Part shown: in pieces, positions 55,113 through 64,000 of the stretch
Layout of the letters: each line of letters opens with the position of its first letter
Numbering within the stretch: position 1 is the stretch's first letter
Source: Psychrobacter alimentarius
GTDB lineage: Bacteria > Pseudomonadota > Gammaproteobacteria > Pseudomonadales > Moraxellaceae
NCBI RefSeq assembly: GCF_001606025.1
Contig: NZ_CP014945.1
Coordinates: forward strand, 2,604,001-2,668,000
DNA length: 64,000 nt
Reading direction: 5' to 3'
Program-made: the position numbers and the translations under genes
The notes under the pieces: generated by a model
Seen by the model: only the letters and a program-made list of their open reading frames with translations
The model's database searches: none
What the model was told of the DNA's origin: nothing

Positions 55113-55268
55113 TTAATCGTGTTCGGCAGTTTTTTTATCGTTTTTCTTTTTGGTAAGTTCAATAGAAGGCTTTATACTGGCTTTCTGACTACTACGTCTT
55201 GGGATAATTAATAATGCTGTGGCAGCGCCCGCTAACACAACCCATTTTTTGACATTTTTGATTTTCAT
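55113..55268 (-). CDS. Predicted small single-span membrane protein
   Basis: A short frame encoding 51 residues: a basic start (MKIKNVKKW), one hydrophobic helix (VVLAGAATALLIIP), then a basic, Lys- and Ser-rich tail that ends in KKNDKKTAEHD. The ATG at 55268 has AAAGG about eight bases upstream; a start at 55274 is in frame too. The amino acid make-up (positive inside, one helix) looks like a real protein rather than chance, but no homologue is known to me. It lies alone in an A+T-rich gap between tatD and gspD. Confidence 0.5.
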   Translation of the reverse strand: MKIKNVKKWVVLAGAATALLIIPRRSSQKASIKPSIELTKKKNDKKTAEHD

Positions 55269-55519
55269 TACCATGACCTTTATATGCCCATAATAGTCTG
55301 TAAATTTTATCTACAACGATTTACACCAAGTATTTAAATGAAATTGTATTTAAATACTATTTAGTATACTAAGATATAAGAATCGCTATGTTTTTCTATG
55401 TTATGAATACGCAAGCTAATGTACGGAATATTATGAGTTAAATAAGCCGTACATTTGAGAGATAAAATTAAGACATTGTCATTTTATATACGCGTTATGA
55501 AAAACCGTATGGTGCATGC

Positions 55520-57775
55520 TTATCGATTTAGAGGATAGGTTGTTATACCAGTGCTTGGCGCATCTACTTTGGTAAAACCCTGAGGTGCTGCCCGTGGTGT
55601 TTGATCTCGCTTAGGAACAAGGGGGTTCAGTGGCATTAGTTCGTAATCTGCACTGACATCACCATTCCACCCTTCTGTACCACTCAACGGTAATTGTTTG
55701 ATAGTACCGTTCTTGTCAATGACTAGCTGTAGTACACGCATCTGATTGAACTTGCGTTCTGTAACGCTAGCGACTGCGCCGCCATCACGAAGGATGGTTG
55801 GCTGTAAAAATATGATCAAATTGCTTTTTTGAGTGGAATCATTGTCAGAGCGAAATAATCGACCAATGACTGGTACATTACCCAAACCCGGTACTTTTTG
55901 TTGACGCGTGGTGGTGTTATCGCGCATAAGTCCCCCTAGCGCAATGGTCTGTTGATCATCGGCTAAGATGGTCGTATTGATAAGGCTTTTATTGGTAATT
56001 AAGCCGCTAGCATTGCCTGTGCTGCCTGGTACAACTGATGACACTTCTTGTGAGACTTCCAACCGTACCGTGCCATTATCCCCAATATGGGGAATAACGT
56101 TCAGATTAATACCAATGTCTTGGCGATCGATGGTCTGGAAGGGGTTATTTGAGTTATTGCCGCTGGTAGTGAAAGAACCTGTCACAAACGGCACGTTTTG
56201 ACCAACTAGAATACTGGCCTTTTCATTATCTAATGTCAGAATAGACGGCATAGACAGCAGATTTGCACTGGTAGAGGAATCAAGCGCTTGCAAGATAGCC
56301 CCATAAAACTGGGTATTTCCTCGACTGTCTTTGCTACTATCGCCAATACCAATCAGAGCACCTGCTATCGAACCTGCTGCTGCACTGATACTGGCTGATC
56401 CACCACCAGATAAAGCGGCAGCGGCAAGCGAAGCGGCACTTGCGCCCACATTGTTAAAGTTAACCACACCATAGCCACTATTGGCGTTGCCAAGTGCCCA
56501 CTGTACCCCAAGCTGGGTCGCATCATCACCAGACACTTCTACGATAGCGGCTTGAATTAAGACTTGCGCACGGCGATTGTCTAGCTGATTAACGGCGTCT
56601 TCGATTTCAAACATAAGCTCAGGTGCGGCATTGACGATGACCGCATTTTGAGTTTCATCCGCGATGATACTAAAGGGTCGACCACCCACATCCGAACCAC
56701 TGCCTCCACTTGAACTTGGGCTAGCAGCGATTGAACTGGCGGCACTGGTATTGATACCACCCGTCTCGCCAGTTAATGCAGCGCCTGTACTAGGCGTATC
56801 ATTCAATGATGCTGATTCTAATGAAGAAGTTGCCCCAGCGCTATTGATGGATTGATTAGCAAGTAACCCACGTAGCATTTCTGCAATATGAGACGCACTG
56901 GCATACTTTAATCGAAAAACACGCAAACCACTCAAACGCCTTGATGGCGTGGTATCCAACTGATTGACCATTTCTTGTACTTTGGCAATCATCTCAGGAC
57001 TGCCCTTAACCAACAGTCGGTCACTCGACGCATCAGCAATAACCTTAAGCTGGTTGCTACTGCCTTGTGCTTGCCCACCGCCGGTTGTCATCACTAGCGA
57101 GCTGATTAAGTCCATCATGCGTTCGGCATCGACATGGCGTAACGGTATCACGTGCAAACTGTCATTGACGTTGCTGTCTAAATCGCGAATAAGCGCTGTT
57201 AATTGGTTGAGACTGTCAGCACGATCAGACAAGACCAAAGCATTGACTCCCGGTACAGCAGCCGCATGGGCAGATTGTGGCATTAATGGTCGAATAACAC
57301 CCAGCACTTCTGCTGCTTGGGTGTTGGTCAAATAAATAACGCGCGTTGCTAGCGTCTCGCCGACACTATTACCACGCAAATCCACGGCCACGCCAGATTG
57401 TTTGGCAACATTGTCTGGCACCAATTTGATGGTCGTACCCGAATCAATTGCCGCTACCCCATTGACTTGCATCACACTCAAAAACAGCTGATAAATCTCA
57501 TCACGTGATAAGGCTTTGTTAGAGATCACTGTCACATTACCATTGATACGGGGATCAAGAACAAAGTTCTGGTCAGTGATGGTCGCGACTTCATTGATAA
57601 AAGCTTTGATATCAGCATCTTGTAAGTTGACCTTCCAGCTTTCAGCACTTGCAAGACCAGTACTAGCAGCCCATAGTGGCACTGCAATGCAAAGTGGACG
57701 ACACAGGCGCATCAAACGCTGTAATACATGGTGCAAAGGCGTGACTGAAAAATTACGAGAACTTACCATATTCAT
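55520..57775 (-). CDS. gspD: Type II secretion system secretin GspD
   Basis: Outer-membrane secretin of the type II secretion system, 751 residues. A long signal peptide ends near residue 44 (GLASAESW). The N0 domain starts at WKVNLQDADIKAFINEVATI, followed by N1-N3 domains marked by SLHVIPLRHVDAERMM-like repeats and RRAQVLIQAAIVEVSG; the secretin core includes VGQNVPFVTGSF, the QTIDRQDIGINLNVIPHI region, and TIALGGLMRDN then VPGLGNVPVIGRLFRS. A Gly/Ser-rich linker around 330-370 and another near 450 are longer than usual. It follows gspC by 137 bp on the same strand and closes the gspN-C-D set. Confidence 0.93.
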   Translation of the reverse strand: MNMVSSRNFSVTPLHHVLQRLMRLCRPLCIAVPLWAASTGLASAESWKVNLQDADIKAFINEVATITDQNFVLDPRINGNVTVISNKALSRDEIYQLFLSVMQVNGVAAIDSGTTIKLVPDNVAKQSGVAVDLRGNSVGETLATRVIYLTNTQAAEVLGVIRPLMPQSAHAAAVPGVNALVLSDRADSLNQLTALIRDLDSNVNDSLHVIPLRHVDAERMMDLISSLVMTTGGGQAQGSSNQLKVIADASSDRLLVKGSPEMIAKVQEMVNQLDTTPSRRLSGLRVFRLKYASASHIAEMLRGLLANQSINSAGATSSLESASLNDTPSTGAALTGETGGINTSAASSIAASPSSSGGSGSDVGGRPFSIIADETQNAVIVNAAPELMFEIEDAVNQLDNRRAQVLIQAAIVEVSGDDATQLGVQWALGNANSGYGVVNFNNVGASAASLAAAALSGGGSASISAAAGSIAGALIGIGDSSKDSRGNTQFYGAILQALDSSTSANLLSMPSILTLDNEKASILVGQNVPFVTGSFTTSGNNSNNPFQTIDRQDIGINLNVIPHIGDNGTVRLEVSQEVSSVVPGSTGNASGLITNKSLINTTILADDQQTIALGGLMRDNTTTRQQKVPGLGNVPVIGRLFRSDNDSTQKSNLIIFLQPTILRDGGAVASVTERKFNQMRVLQLVIDKNGTIKQLPLSGTEGWNGDVSADYELMPLNPLVPKRDQTPRAAPQGFTKVDAPSTGITTYPLNR

Positions 57776-57912
57776 GTTTACCCAAAATGATGTCGCTTAG
57801 GATGTACTAACCTTATTGTGTGCTAAAAGTGATCCATTAGCAGGTGGCTTACAATAGCACTAATCAAAGTCTTGTTTCTTTTAAATAGGATACTTAATAT
57901 CATAGCATTTCT

Positions 57913-58809
57913 CTAAAACTGCTGACGAATCGTAATCACTTGCTCACCGCGGCGCACTTCTATTTGCGCCTCGCCCGATTGCTGTATCTGTTGGAGCACA
58001 CCAGCATCCTGTGCAGGATTGTTACCCACACTCTGACCATTGACCGTCAATACCTGATCGCCCGGCTCAAGGCCTAGACGATTACGCAGTTTAGCAGGCA
58101 TCGCTGCCGTCACTTGATAGCTCTCACCAGATGCCATGACACCCATTCTGCTCAGATAACTGGCAGGATTATCCTGTAATGCCGTAACGGCTTCTTCTAT
58201 CGCAGATTGCGGACTGGTTGTCTCACCCGTTTCGGGGGCTTCAGGCGTCATATTTTCCGTAGACTGAGGCGTGGTAGGCAGCATGTTATTATTTGGCAAA
58301 CGCTGATTGCTAATGCCGCCTGCTATCATATCGCTTTGGTCTAATGGCATGGCTTCTGGCATCTGAATGACGGTTTGTTTTTCATTTGCATCGGCAATGA
58401 CAATCTCATTCCAGTCGACTGCAATTAAAGTATAGCCACTGTCTTTTAAGCGATCGCCAATGCGATAGTTTTTTACTTCACCGTTAACATCCAGCATGGC
58501 TGAAGATAGGCTCTCCGGTATGGCCAGTAATACGCCTTTCAGACCAATATTGGGTGGTGGCTGTACGGCAGCAGCAATGGGATCAGGCTCAGCGAAAATA
58601 GCGAATACACTACCAGAATCAGTGTTGGCACTAGACGTGTTTTGCAAAGTCGCTAACGGCAATGAAGGCGCTAATGGTGGCGCTAATAATAACCACAATA
58701 ATCGCGCGGCTGTCCAGCACAACCAAGCGATGGTCAATAATAGCAACCAACCTGAGAAGCGATTGAGCATTTTAATAACAGGCTTGAAGTTCGCAGACAC
58801 ATTCATCAT
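57913..58809 (-). CDS. gspC: Type II secretion system protein GspC
   Basis: Inner-membrane protein that links the secretin to the assembly platform. A single helix spans residues about 17-38 (FSGWLLLLTIAWLCWTAARL), followed by a Pro/Ala-rich stretch and the HR domain (IGLKGVLLAIPESLSSAML near residue 85). A PDZ domain ends the protein (RNRLGLEPGDQVLTVNGQSV). Between HR and PDZ is a Thr/Pro-rich linker with TPQSTENMTPEAPETGE. The stop of gspN touches its start (58810), so they are translationally coupled. Length 298 residues, normal. Confidence 0.88.
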   Translation of the reverse strand: MMNVSANFKPVIKMLNRFSGWLLLLTIAWLCWTAARLLWLLLAPPLAPSLPLATLQNTSSANTDSGSVFAIFAEPDPIAAAVQPPPNIGLKGVLLAIPESLSSAMLDVNGEVKNYRIGDRLKDSGYTLIAVDWNEIVIADANEKQTVIQMPEAMPLDQSDMIAGGISNQRLPNNNMLPTTPQSTENMTPEAPETGETTSPQSAIEEAVTALQDNPASYLSRMGVMASGESYQVTAAMPAKLRNRLGLEPGDQVLTVNGQSVGNNPAQDAGVLQQIQQSGEAQIEVRRGEQVITIRQQF

Positions 58810-59634
58810 TTATGGCATCCCCAGTCCAGCCGATAGTGGCTGACGTACGCTGACGACTGGTGTATCTTGCGGTGCTTGTCCCTTATACTCAGGCATATTT
58901 TCTAATAGACGCTGGGTCAAGCTGACATCTAACATCATATCGCCATCAACATATAAGTCACCCAAACGCTTATCTTGGTTGTTGAGCAAATTGATATGCA
59001 GCAGGTTCTGATTGTTTTTCTGCTCGGCACTCAGCTCAGCTCGCATCACTGGCATGGTAATATAAAAAATCTTACCGCCGCTCGGATAGCCAACTTCACC
59101 ACCAACCCACGTCAACTGACCGTCCGCTTGAGTAAATCCAGCTGGCGCCTTATTAGACTCATTGTCTGTTGCACTTGAGCCAGACTGACGTTGCAATGAT
59201 ACGTTGTTGACTTGAATGGGTGTATTGGGCAGCTGCCAATCAACCACACTGGCTAGCGTTTCAGGGGCAATTTTACCGCTCATATTATCAACTTGCCACG
59301 AGTTGACCCCTACTTTTACTTGTCCGTTTAAGCGGGTTTGGTCTGCTTGAATATCAACCTCAGCACCTAACTTGCCCAATAATAGATGCCACGGCTGCCA
59401 TGACCATTTTGCCGTCCCTGTGAGTGGTATCGCTGACACAGGTATTTGCCAAATAACTGAGCCTTGCCATAAGTTACCAGACACGTGCTGCACATAAGGC
59501 GTATCAGGCGCGTACTTCTCTAGTAGCCACGATGCTGGCATCTGCAAGATAGCAAATAGTGCAAACAATATAATCCCAACCAGCCACCATAACTTGCGAG
59601 GACGCTTATGAGACGATGCAGAAACTTGGGGCAC
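58810..59634 (-). CDS. gspN: Type II secretion system protein GspN
   Basis: Accessory type II secretion protein, 274 residues, anchored by one N-terminal helix (LWWLVGIILFALFAILQMPA). The periplasmic part has the GspN pattern: VQHVSGNLWQGSVIWQIPVS, TAKWSWQPWHLLLGKLGAEV, and DLYVDGDMMLDVSLTQRLLENMPEY near the end. Its role is minor or regulatory in the species studied. First gene of the gspN-gspC-gspD set; other gsp genes are not within the window, which fits a scattered type II system. Confidence 0.83.
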   Translation of the reverse strand: MPQVSASSHKRPRKLWWLVGIILFALFAILQMPASWLLEKYAPDTPYVQHVSGNLWQGSVIWQIPVSAIPLTGTAKWSWQPWHLLLGKLGAEVDIQADQTRLNGQVKVGVNSWQVDNMSGKIAPETLASVVDWQLPNTPIQVNNVSLQRQSGSSATDNESNKAPAGFTQADGQLTWVGGEVGYPSGGKIFYITMPVMRAELSAEQKNNQNLLHINLLNNQDKRLGDLYVDGDMMLDVSLTQRLLENMPEYKGQAPQDTPVVSVRQPLSAGLGMP

Positions 59635-59701
59635 AGTGGCATAACTCTTCTATGAGACGAAAACGTCATTATCATAACAAACAATGGCATACAGATGACA
59701 G

Positions 59702-59754
59702 AAAAAAAGCCAGTATCTTTTTTGCCAAAATACTGGCTAAAAAGATACTGGCTT
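59702..59754 (-). terminator. Nested inverted-repeat terminator after the H-NS family gene
   Basis: Three copies of a CCAGTAT-type unit alternate in direction. The first and second form a hairpin whose minus-strand end runs into seven T residues (59702-59708), a proper terminator for the H-NS gene. The first (59707-59722) and third (59739-59754) units are perfect 16-base inverted repeats and offer an alternative longer stem. Confidence 0.75.
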
Positions 59755-59876
59755 CGTCTATTATAAACGCTATCACTGCGTACAATAAAACTTACTGGTT
59801 ACACCTAAGCTGTGTCCATTGATTTTATAGATAAGGTAGCCTATGACTACCTAAGTGATGGCATCAATATTATCTA

Positions 59877-60200
59877 TTACACTGCAAAATCTTCAAGATC
59901 ACGACCTGCCGTTAATGCTTCAACCAACCAAGTTGGCTTACGACCACGTCCTGTCCAAGTCTCTTCATTGTTATCTGCGTTACGATATTTGATACTGCGC
60001 TTTTTCTCTAGCTTTTCGCCCGCTTTCAAAATCTCTTCGATAGTCGCATTGCTGTCTTCTGAAATTTTCTCGAACTGCATATAAGCATCATACAAACGCT
60101 GATGTTGCTTTTTGGCAATAAGTTGCTGAGCGTTTTCTGTGATGGCGCGTAGCTCATCTACATTTAGGTTGTCCAAGTCGATTACGTTATTCTTGCTCAT
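59877..60200 (-). CDS. H-NS family histone-like nucleoid protein
   Basis: Small DNA-binding nucleoid protein of the H-NS family, 107 residues. The N-terminal half is a helical oligomerisation region (LDNLNVDELRAITENAQQLI, then EILKAGEKLEKKR). The C-terminal DNA-binding domain carries the family motif YRNADNNEETWTGRGRKPTW, with the TGRGRKP hook that reads the A+T-rich minor groove. It may silence A+T-rich accessory DNA such as parts of the 7.8-12 kb stretch. Its own upstream region is extremely A+T rich, which fits autoregulation. Confidence 0.9.
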   Translation of the reverse strand: MSKNNVIDLDNLNVDELRAITENAQQLIAKKQHQRLYDAYMQFEKISEDSNATIEEILKAGEKLEKKRSIKYRNADNNEETWTGRGRKPTWLVEALTAGRDLEDFAV

Positions 60201-60660
60201 AATAAATCCAACTGTAAAATGAAATAAAGATCAACTTAATAGATATATTAATCGCTATTAAGCACTGATAAATAATTATTCATTCATCTCTAAAAGAATG
60301 AATAAACCACTAAAATATTAAATATATAAAATTATTAATTATCATTTTTATGATGGTCGTCAATATAAACAAAAACTTATCATAAATCAATAGCGCACTA
60401 TTATGACCACATAACAAAAAAATTAAAAAGCAAACATAAGTAAATAAAATAATTTTTATAAATCAGTGTTTGGCAAGCATAATTTTTCTCTAATTTTAAA
60501 TAGTTTATTTATGATAAAATAAACATAAATCTATAAAAAATCTCTAGCTGACTTAAGAGATTTAATCCTTATATTTAACTATAAAGTACTTTTATCTATT
60601 TTTGGCGATCACTAGATCCATTAGAAGTACTATAGAGCTGAGATTGAAATAGCCCCAATA
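60201..60660. other. Very A+T-rich intergenic region upstream of the H-NS gene
   Basis: These 460 bp are nearly all A and T, with many runs of A or T of four to six bases. They lie before the H-NS gene and after the unknown gene at 60661. The composition is what H-NS proteins bind, so self-regulation is likely. No gene or hairpin stands out. Confidence 0.5.
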
Positions 60661-61248
60661 CTATTGCTCAATTCGCTTTATAAAACTGGTCATACCAAGC
60701 GATAGATCGCCATGACTTTTACGTTGTATCTCTTGTGCCAAAATCAACAGTTGTGAGTTATTGACACATTGCTCTAGCAAGAGTAAATAGCCCCAAGCCT
60801 CTGCCGCAGATGCATTTCTTTCTATATAAACTGCCAAATCTGACTTTATGTTTTCATATCTTGCCGCAGATAACTTAGTTTTAAAAATATTGCCAATTGC
60901 TTTCATTCTTTTGGGAGATTTATTATTGAAAGCACGATCAACAGCTGACTCAATACTGATATCAGAGGACTGGTTTATTGGTTGGGTTTGAGTATTTATC
61001 GAGGTACTGTTGGCACTGACGATCTCAATATACTCAAGCTCTAAAAGCAATTCGAGTAACGATGTTATGCCGCCAAAACTTGCAAACATCTTGCTCTGGT
61101 TTAGTGCATAAAGATAGCTTTGATAATCTCTTTTACCATCAATCATGATGAGTAATGTTCTTGCTTCTCGTGGTAATATACCCAGACCTTGAGACTTTAC
61201 TTCATCTCTTCCTAAATCCGTTTTCACAAACACATCACTACTATTCAT
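60661..61248 (-). CDS. Uncharacterised protein with a possible winged-helix N-terminus
   Basis: A 195-residue soluble protein that I do not recognise. Its first 75 residues (VFVKTDLGRDEVKSQGLGIL, then LPREARTLLIMIDGKRDYQS and LLELLLELEYIEIV) resemble the small helix-turn-helix-like modules seen at the start of some regulatory proteins in Betaproteobacteria and Moraxellaceae. The rest is helical, with a long SER/ASN linker in the middle. AGGGA lies before the ATG. It sits alone in an A+T-rich area between H-NS and ssb; a regulatory role is only a possibility. Confidence 0.6.
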   Translation of the reverse strand: MNSSDVFVKTDLGRDEVKSQGLGILPREARTLLIMIDGKRDYQSYLYALNQSKMFASFGGITSLLELLLELEYIEIVSANSTSINTQTQPINQSSDISIESAVDRAFNNKSPKRMKAIGNIFKTKLSAARYENIKSDLAVYIERNASAAEAWGYLLLLEQCVNNSQLLILAQEIQRKSHGDLSLGMTSFIKRIEQ

Positions 61249-61909
61249 GCTTTATCCCTGCCAATAACGATAAAGAGAGTATCGCTTTATCGTAAACCTC
61301 TCACCCAATAAATTTTACGTTTTAGCACTAAATGGTAAAACAGTAGGTTTTCATTACCCCTAAAAAACACTTTTATAAAAATATTTATCTTTATATTTTC
61401 TAATCTCTTCATTTACAAGGATTATATCAACCACTTTTAATAAACTACTAGCATTAATTGAAACCAATGGAATAGACGGTTGATATAGCGTATGAAAGGT
61501 ACTTTTTATAAATTTCAAGACAAAATTTATTAAAAAATACCAATGCAATATTTGTCATTTTTCTTATATAAATACTTATTATCTTTTAGTGATATTAAAT
61601 AATCTGTAAATATGTATGAACATATACTTATAAGAGAAAACGGTTATCTAGATCAAATTAAACAAATGTTCTATAAATTATTAATTCTAAAGAAATATAT
61701 AAACTTATTTCTCTCTATATTATTCCTATATAAATTTTATTAATTACTTAAAATCAAATATTTTCATATTATTTATCATTAGGCATTAAAAAACTCTGCA
61801 ATAGCAGAGTCTTTTTTTTCTAAGCAAGTCGTATTAAAAAAAATAGCTCAAAGATATTACTATCAATGAGCTACAGAATTATAAATACAACATCTTGTCA
61901 TTGTATAAA
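61249..61909. other. A+T-rich intergenic region between ssb and the unknown gene
   Basis: This 661-bp stretch is very A+T rich. It contains the ssb terminator at 61788-61820 and the promoter side of the gene at 60661. A 62-residue open frame at 61360-61548 has poor amino acid make-up and no ribosome-binding site, so it was not called. No RNA gene was recognised. Confidence 0.5.
61788..61820. terminator. Intrinsic terminator after ssb
   Basis: ACTCTGC pairs with GCAGAGT around a four-base AATA loop, flanked by six A and eight T residues. It lies 90 bp past the ssb stop on the minus strand and can act both ways. Confidence 0.85.
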
Positions 61910-62530
61910 TCAAAAGGGGATGTCATCGTCTACAGGACCATCCGGCATGGCAGTAGGCTTCGACTGTGCGGGACGTTGTTGAGTCGGTTGGTTAAACTGG
62001 TTTTGCTGAGCAGGCGCATTTTGGTTATTAAAGCTATTCTGGCCACCTTGGCTCGCCCCAACTGCTTGATTATAGCCGCCTTGCTGATTATTGGCTTGTT
62101 GACCAAAGTTATTTTGATTACTTTGGCCGCCTTGATTGCCATAACCACCTTGCCCTTGGTTCTGACCACCAAAATTACTGCTGTCTTGACCGCCACTCTG
62201 ACCATCTAACATTTGCATTTGCTCAGCACGAATCTCTGTAATATAACGATCTTGACCATTTGGATCTTGATATTTACGAGTACGCAAACTGCCTTCGATA
62301 TAGACTTTACTACCTTTACGCAAATACTGTGCAGCGATTTCGCCCAGACGATTAAATAGTGAGATACGATGCCATTCTGTCGCTTCTCTTTTTTCGCCGC
62401 TTTGCTTGTCTGTCCATTGCTCTGACGTCGCAACCGAAATATTGGTTACGCTACCGCCATTACTAAATTGACGTGCCTCAGGATCTGCTCCAAGGTTACC
62501 GATGATGATAACTTTATTAACTCCGCGCAT
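61910..62530 (-). CDS. ssb: Single-stranded DNA-binding protein
   Basis: Single-stranded DNA-binding protein, 206 residues. The OB fold comes first ([20 protein letters not shown], then [20 protein letters not shown] and [17 protein letters not shown]). A long Gln/Gly/Asn-rich flexible linker spans about residues 110-195 and is made of short repeats such as [11 protein letters not shown]. The acidic tip DDDIPF at the C-terminus recruits repair and replication partners. The start at 62530 has AAGGAC upstream. The linker is on the long side. Confidence 0.96.
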   Translation of the reverse strand: MRGVNKVIIIGNLGADPEARQFSNGGSVTNISVATSEQWTDKQSGEKREATEWHRISLFNRLGEIAAQYLRKGSKVYIEGSLRTRKYQDPNGQDRYITEIRAEQMQMLDGQSGGQDSSNFGGQNQGQGGYGNQGGQSNQNNFGQQANNQQGGYNQAVGASQGGQNSFNNQNAPAQQNQFNQPTQQRPAQSKPTAMPDGPVDDDIPF

Positions 62531-62795
62531 GATACCGTCCTTTTATTTATGAATAATTTACTCAAATATTATTTAATAGAACCCGTAAATTCTATCAATG
62601 ATATGACGTTACTTTAACCAATTTTTGTTCAAATATCTACAGACCATCAGCTGGAGACGACAATGTATGTCGCTTAGATATGTATATCATTATATTTAAA
62701 GGCTAAAAAATGAGAGTGCCACTATTTTGCCATTTTAAGCGATTAATGAACACCATCAACCTTTATCATTTCTAAGTAAAATCCTAATTATTACG

Positions 62796-63437
62796 TTATT
62801 TTGTGTCAGGATCTTTGCGGTGCATGCTTAGAGTCACACTGCCCAACTCTACCCCAAATTTTTTCATCACTGAGCGATTGAGCATGACACCGTCATTGAT
62901 AAGATACATCCAATCGTCAAAATCGACTTGGTAGGTTTTGTCCTCAACAGGCAAAGCCAATACGTAATTCCAATGCAAGGTATTACCGACTACTTCTCCT
63001 GTTGCTTCGCCGATGACATCTCCTGCTGTCCCAACCCAGACGCCATTACTTTGCTCAGTCAATCGCCATATACGCTGCGATTTTGACCCGTCCGCCCACG
63101 AGAATTTTTCATCCAAAACGATGACGTTATCTCCTTCGTGAGTCGCATTGATATCGACATAAAACCGTTTTTTGACCTCACCATTACGACCTTGAAACAT
63201 TCCCCAACCATCAATTTTCCCTGAGAAAAACTCATGCATATCGAGCGTCGGCGTAGTGTTCTGATAGGCTTGAATATTTTGCGTGGCGCAGCCAGAAATC
63301 AATAACGTAGCTGATAGCCCACAACCTACTACAATCTTGGTCATTGTGCGAGTGACATTTTTTTTGCCAATCACGTTTTTATTAACCATGTTTCTACCAA
63401 CCATCGTGCCACTAGAAAGCCTTTTAAACTTACTCAT
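62796..63437 (-). CDS. DUF3833 family lipoprotein
   Basis: Lipoprotein of the DUF3833 family, 213 residues, function unknown. The family part starts after the lipobox (LLISGCATQ, cysteine at residue 50) with LDMHEFFSGKIDGWGMFQGR, followed by VKKRFYVDINATHEGDNVIV, RIWRLTEQSNGVWVGTAGDV and DDWMYLINDGVMLNRSVMKKFG. The ATG at 63437 has a strong AAAGGA, giving an unusually long n-region of about 30 residues; an in-frame ATG at 63344 would give a normal signal length. Outer-membrane or periplasmic placement is likely. Confidence 0.83.
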   Translation of the reverse strand: MSKFKRLSSGTMVGRNMVNKNVIGKKNVTRTMTKIVVGCGLSATLLISGCATQNIQAYQNTTPTLDMHEFFSGKIDGWGMFQGRNGEVKKRFYVDINATHEGDNVIVLDEKFSWADGSKSQRIWRLTEQSNGVWVGTAGDVIGEATGEVVGNTLHWNYVLALPVEDKTYQVDFDDWMYLINDGVMLNRSVMKKFGVELGSVTLSMHRKDPDTK

Positions 63438-63578
63438 ATTAATTCCTTTTAGATAAAGATAAGTATTTAGTGTTTACTGATTGATAATGGCTATCTGTAC
63501 GGTTATTGTCTATTCAGTTCTACCTATTTATTCTGATTTTTATCAACCTAAAATGGTGCAGCAAAGAGATATGGTATA

Positions 63579-64000
63579 TTAGATATCTAGTGGACTTTGT
63601 GCCAAATGCGACAGTGCTTGTCGCGAATCATCGGTCAACTGCGCCTTATCAAGCTTTAAATAAGCGACCTGCTCTTTTGCCATAACCACCAGCTCATCTA
63701 CCCCTTCTACCGCCAATATCTGGCGTGACCACTCTTGTATATTGATGTTTTTGGGAATCGTCACCGTCGTGCTGGACAAATAAGGTGGTTGAGCAATTGG
63801 TATAATCAAAAATAGCGCAGCGCCCATGACAAGTGCCAGTAAGCCCCATGCCACCAAGTTGGGCTGACTGAGTAGCAACCCACCCATCGCACCGCCAACA
63901 AACGCGCCTAAAAACTGACTCGATGAATTTAGCCCCATCGCCGTCGCTTTATTGGCAACGGGCGCACGCTTAGAGATCCATGAGGGAATCGTGGCCTCAA
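63579..64000 (-). CDS. MFS transporter, YajR-like (3' part; continues past the window)
   Basis: The last part of a major-facilitator-superfamily drug transporter gene whose 5' end lies outside the window. The frame is open through position 64000 with the residues EATIPSWISKRAPVANKATA before the internal methionine at 63938. After it come MGLNSSSQFLGAFVGGAMGG and two more helices, then a soluble tail with IQEWSRQILAVEGVDELVVM and YLKLDKAQLTDDSR. That tail resembles the YAM ferredoxin-like domain attached to E. coli YajR. Substrate unknown; partial, so the N-terminal half cannot be judged. Confidence 0.82.
   Translation of the reverse strand, partial: EATIPSWISKRAPVANKATAMGLNSSSQFLGAFVGGAMGGLLLSQPNLVAWGLLALVMGAALFLIIPIAQPPYLSSTTVTIPKNINIQEWSRQILAVEGVDELVVMAKEQVAYLKLDKAQLTDDSRQALSHLAQSPLDI

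Noticed and set aside
61360..61548. A 62-residue minus-strand frame in the gap beyond ssb
   Set aside because: There is no ribosome-binding site, and the Phe/Lys/Ile-rich composition is that of random A+T-rich DNA.
61895..62209. A 104-residue hydrophobic frame opposite ssb
   Set aside because: It is the reverse reading of the Gln/Gly/Asn-rich linker codons of ssb, which give Leu, Ile and Thr-rich translations.

Overview
The window reads as a piece of chromosome from a gammaproteobacterium of the family Moraxellaceae, most like Psychrobacter. This is inferred from gene content and order (trpR-trpE-trpG, a complete hut operon, a gspN-gspC-gspD block, fimX near efp/epmB, PaoABC-type molybdoenzyme genes), from moderate G+C coding DNA with very A+T-rich intergenic stretches, and from a dispersed palindromic repeat family. 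No rRNA, tRNA, CRISPR array, insertion sequence or phage gene was seen.

Layout. 0-4.4 kb: ferric-siderophore ABC importer (lipoprotein, two FecCD permeases, ATPase). 4.5-7.8 kb: trpR-trpE-trpG, with a TrpR-type operator over the trpR promoter, then a secreted LprI-like protein. 7.8-12.1 kb: A+T-rich accessory-looking stretch (MepB family, two GNAT acetyltransferases, a small lipoprotein, a compact ABC-type membrane ATPase). 12.2-14.6 kb: polar amino acid/cystine ABC importer. 14.9-23.3 kb: histidine utilisation, with hutC divergent from hutU, a YjiH/GATE membrane protein, hutH, hutG and hutI, and a HutC-type operator in the divergent gap. 23.9-27.0 kb: a cluster of roadblock/LC7, Aer-like PAS, signal-less PhnD-like, unknown, and probable second roadblock-like proteins; this is the best candidate for an undescribed system. 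27.3-28.6 kb: a methyltransferase and a GNAT protein. 28.6-34.8 kb: PaoABC-like molybdenum hydroxylase with XdhC and MocA-like maturation genes. 35.2-39.5 kb: FrnE-type DsbA, haloacid dehalogenase, glutathione-dependent formaldehyde dehydrogenase with a divergent LysR regulator, DUF4031. 39.5-44.4 kb: MoxR-DUF58-TgpA transglutaminase cluster and a cytochrome c lipoprotein. 44.5-50.9 kb: FimX-like degenerate GGDEF/EAL protein, a large unknown protein, epmB and divergent efp. 51-55.3 kb: hybrid histidine kinase, TcdA, TatD and a tiny membrane protein. 55.5-59.6 kb: type II secretion gspN-C-D. 59.8-64 kb: H-NS family protein, an unknown protein, ssb, a DUF3833 lipoprotein, and the 3' part of a YajR-like MFS transporter.

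How it fits together. Several units are self-contained metabolic modules with their own control: histidine to glutamate under HutC, anthranilate synthesis under TrpR, molybdoenzyme subunits followed by their maturation factors. A second theme is surface and signalling functions: FimX (type IV pili in Pseudomonas), the type II secretion genes, and the roadblock/PAS cluster. Four related imperfect palindromes (about 100-150 bp) lie in intergenic gaps between 21.8 and 38.2 kb and look like a MITE or REP-like family.
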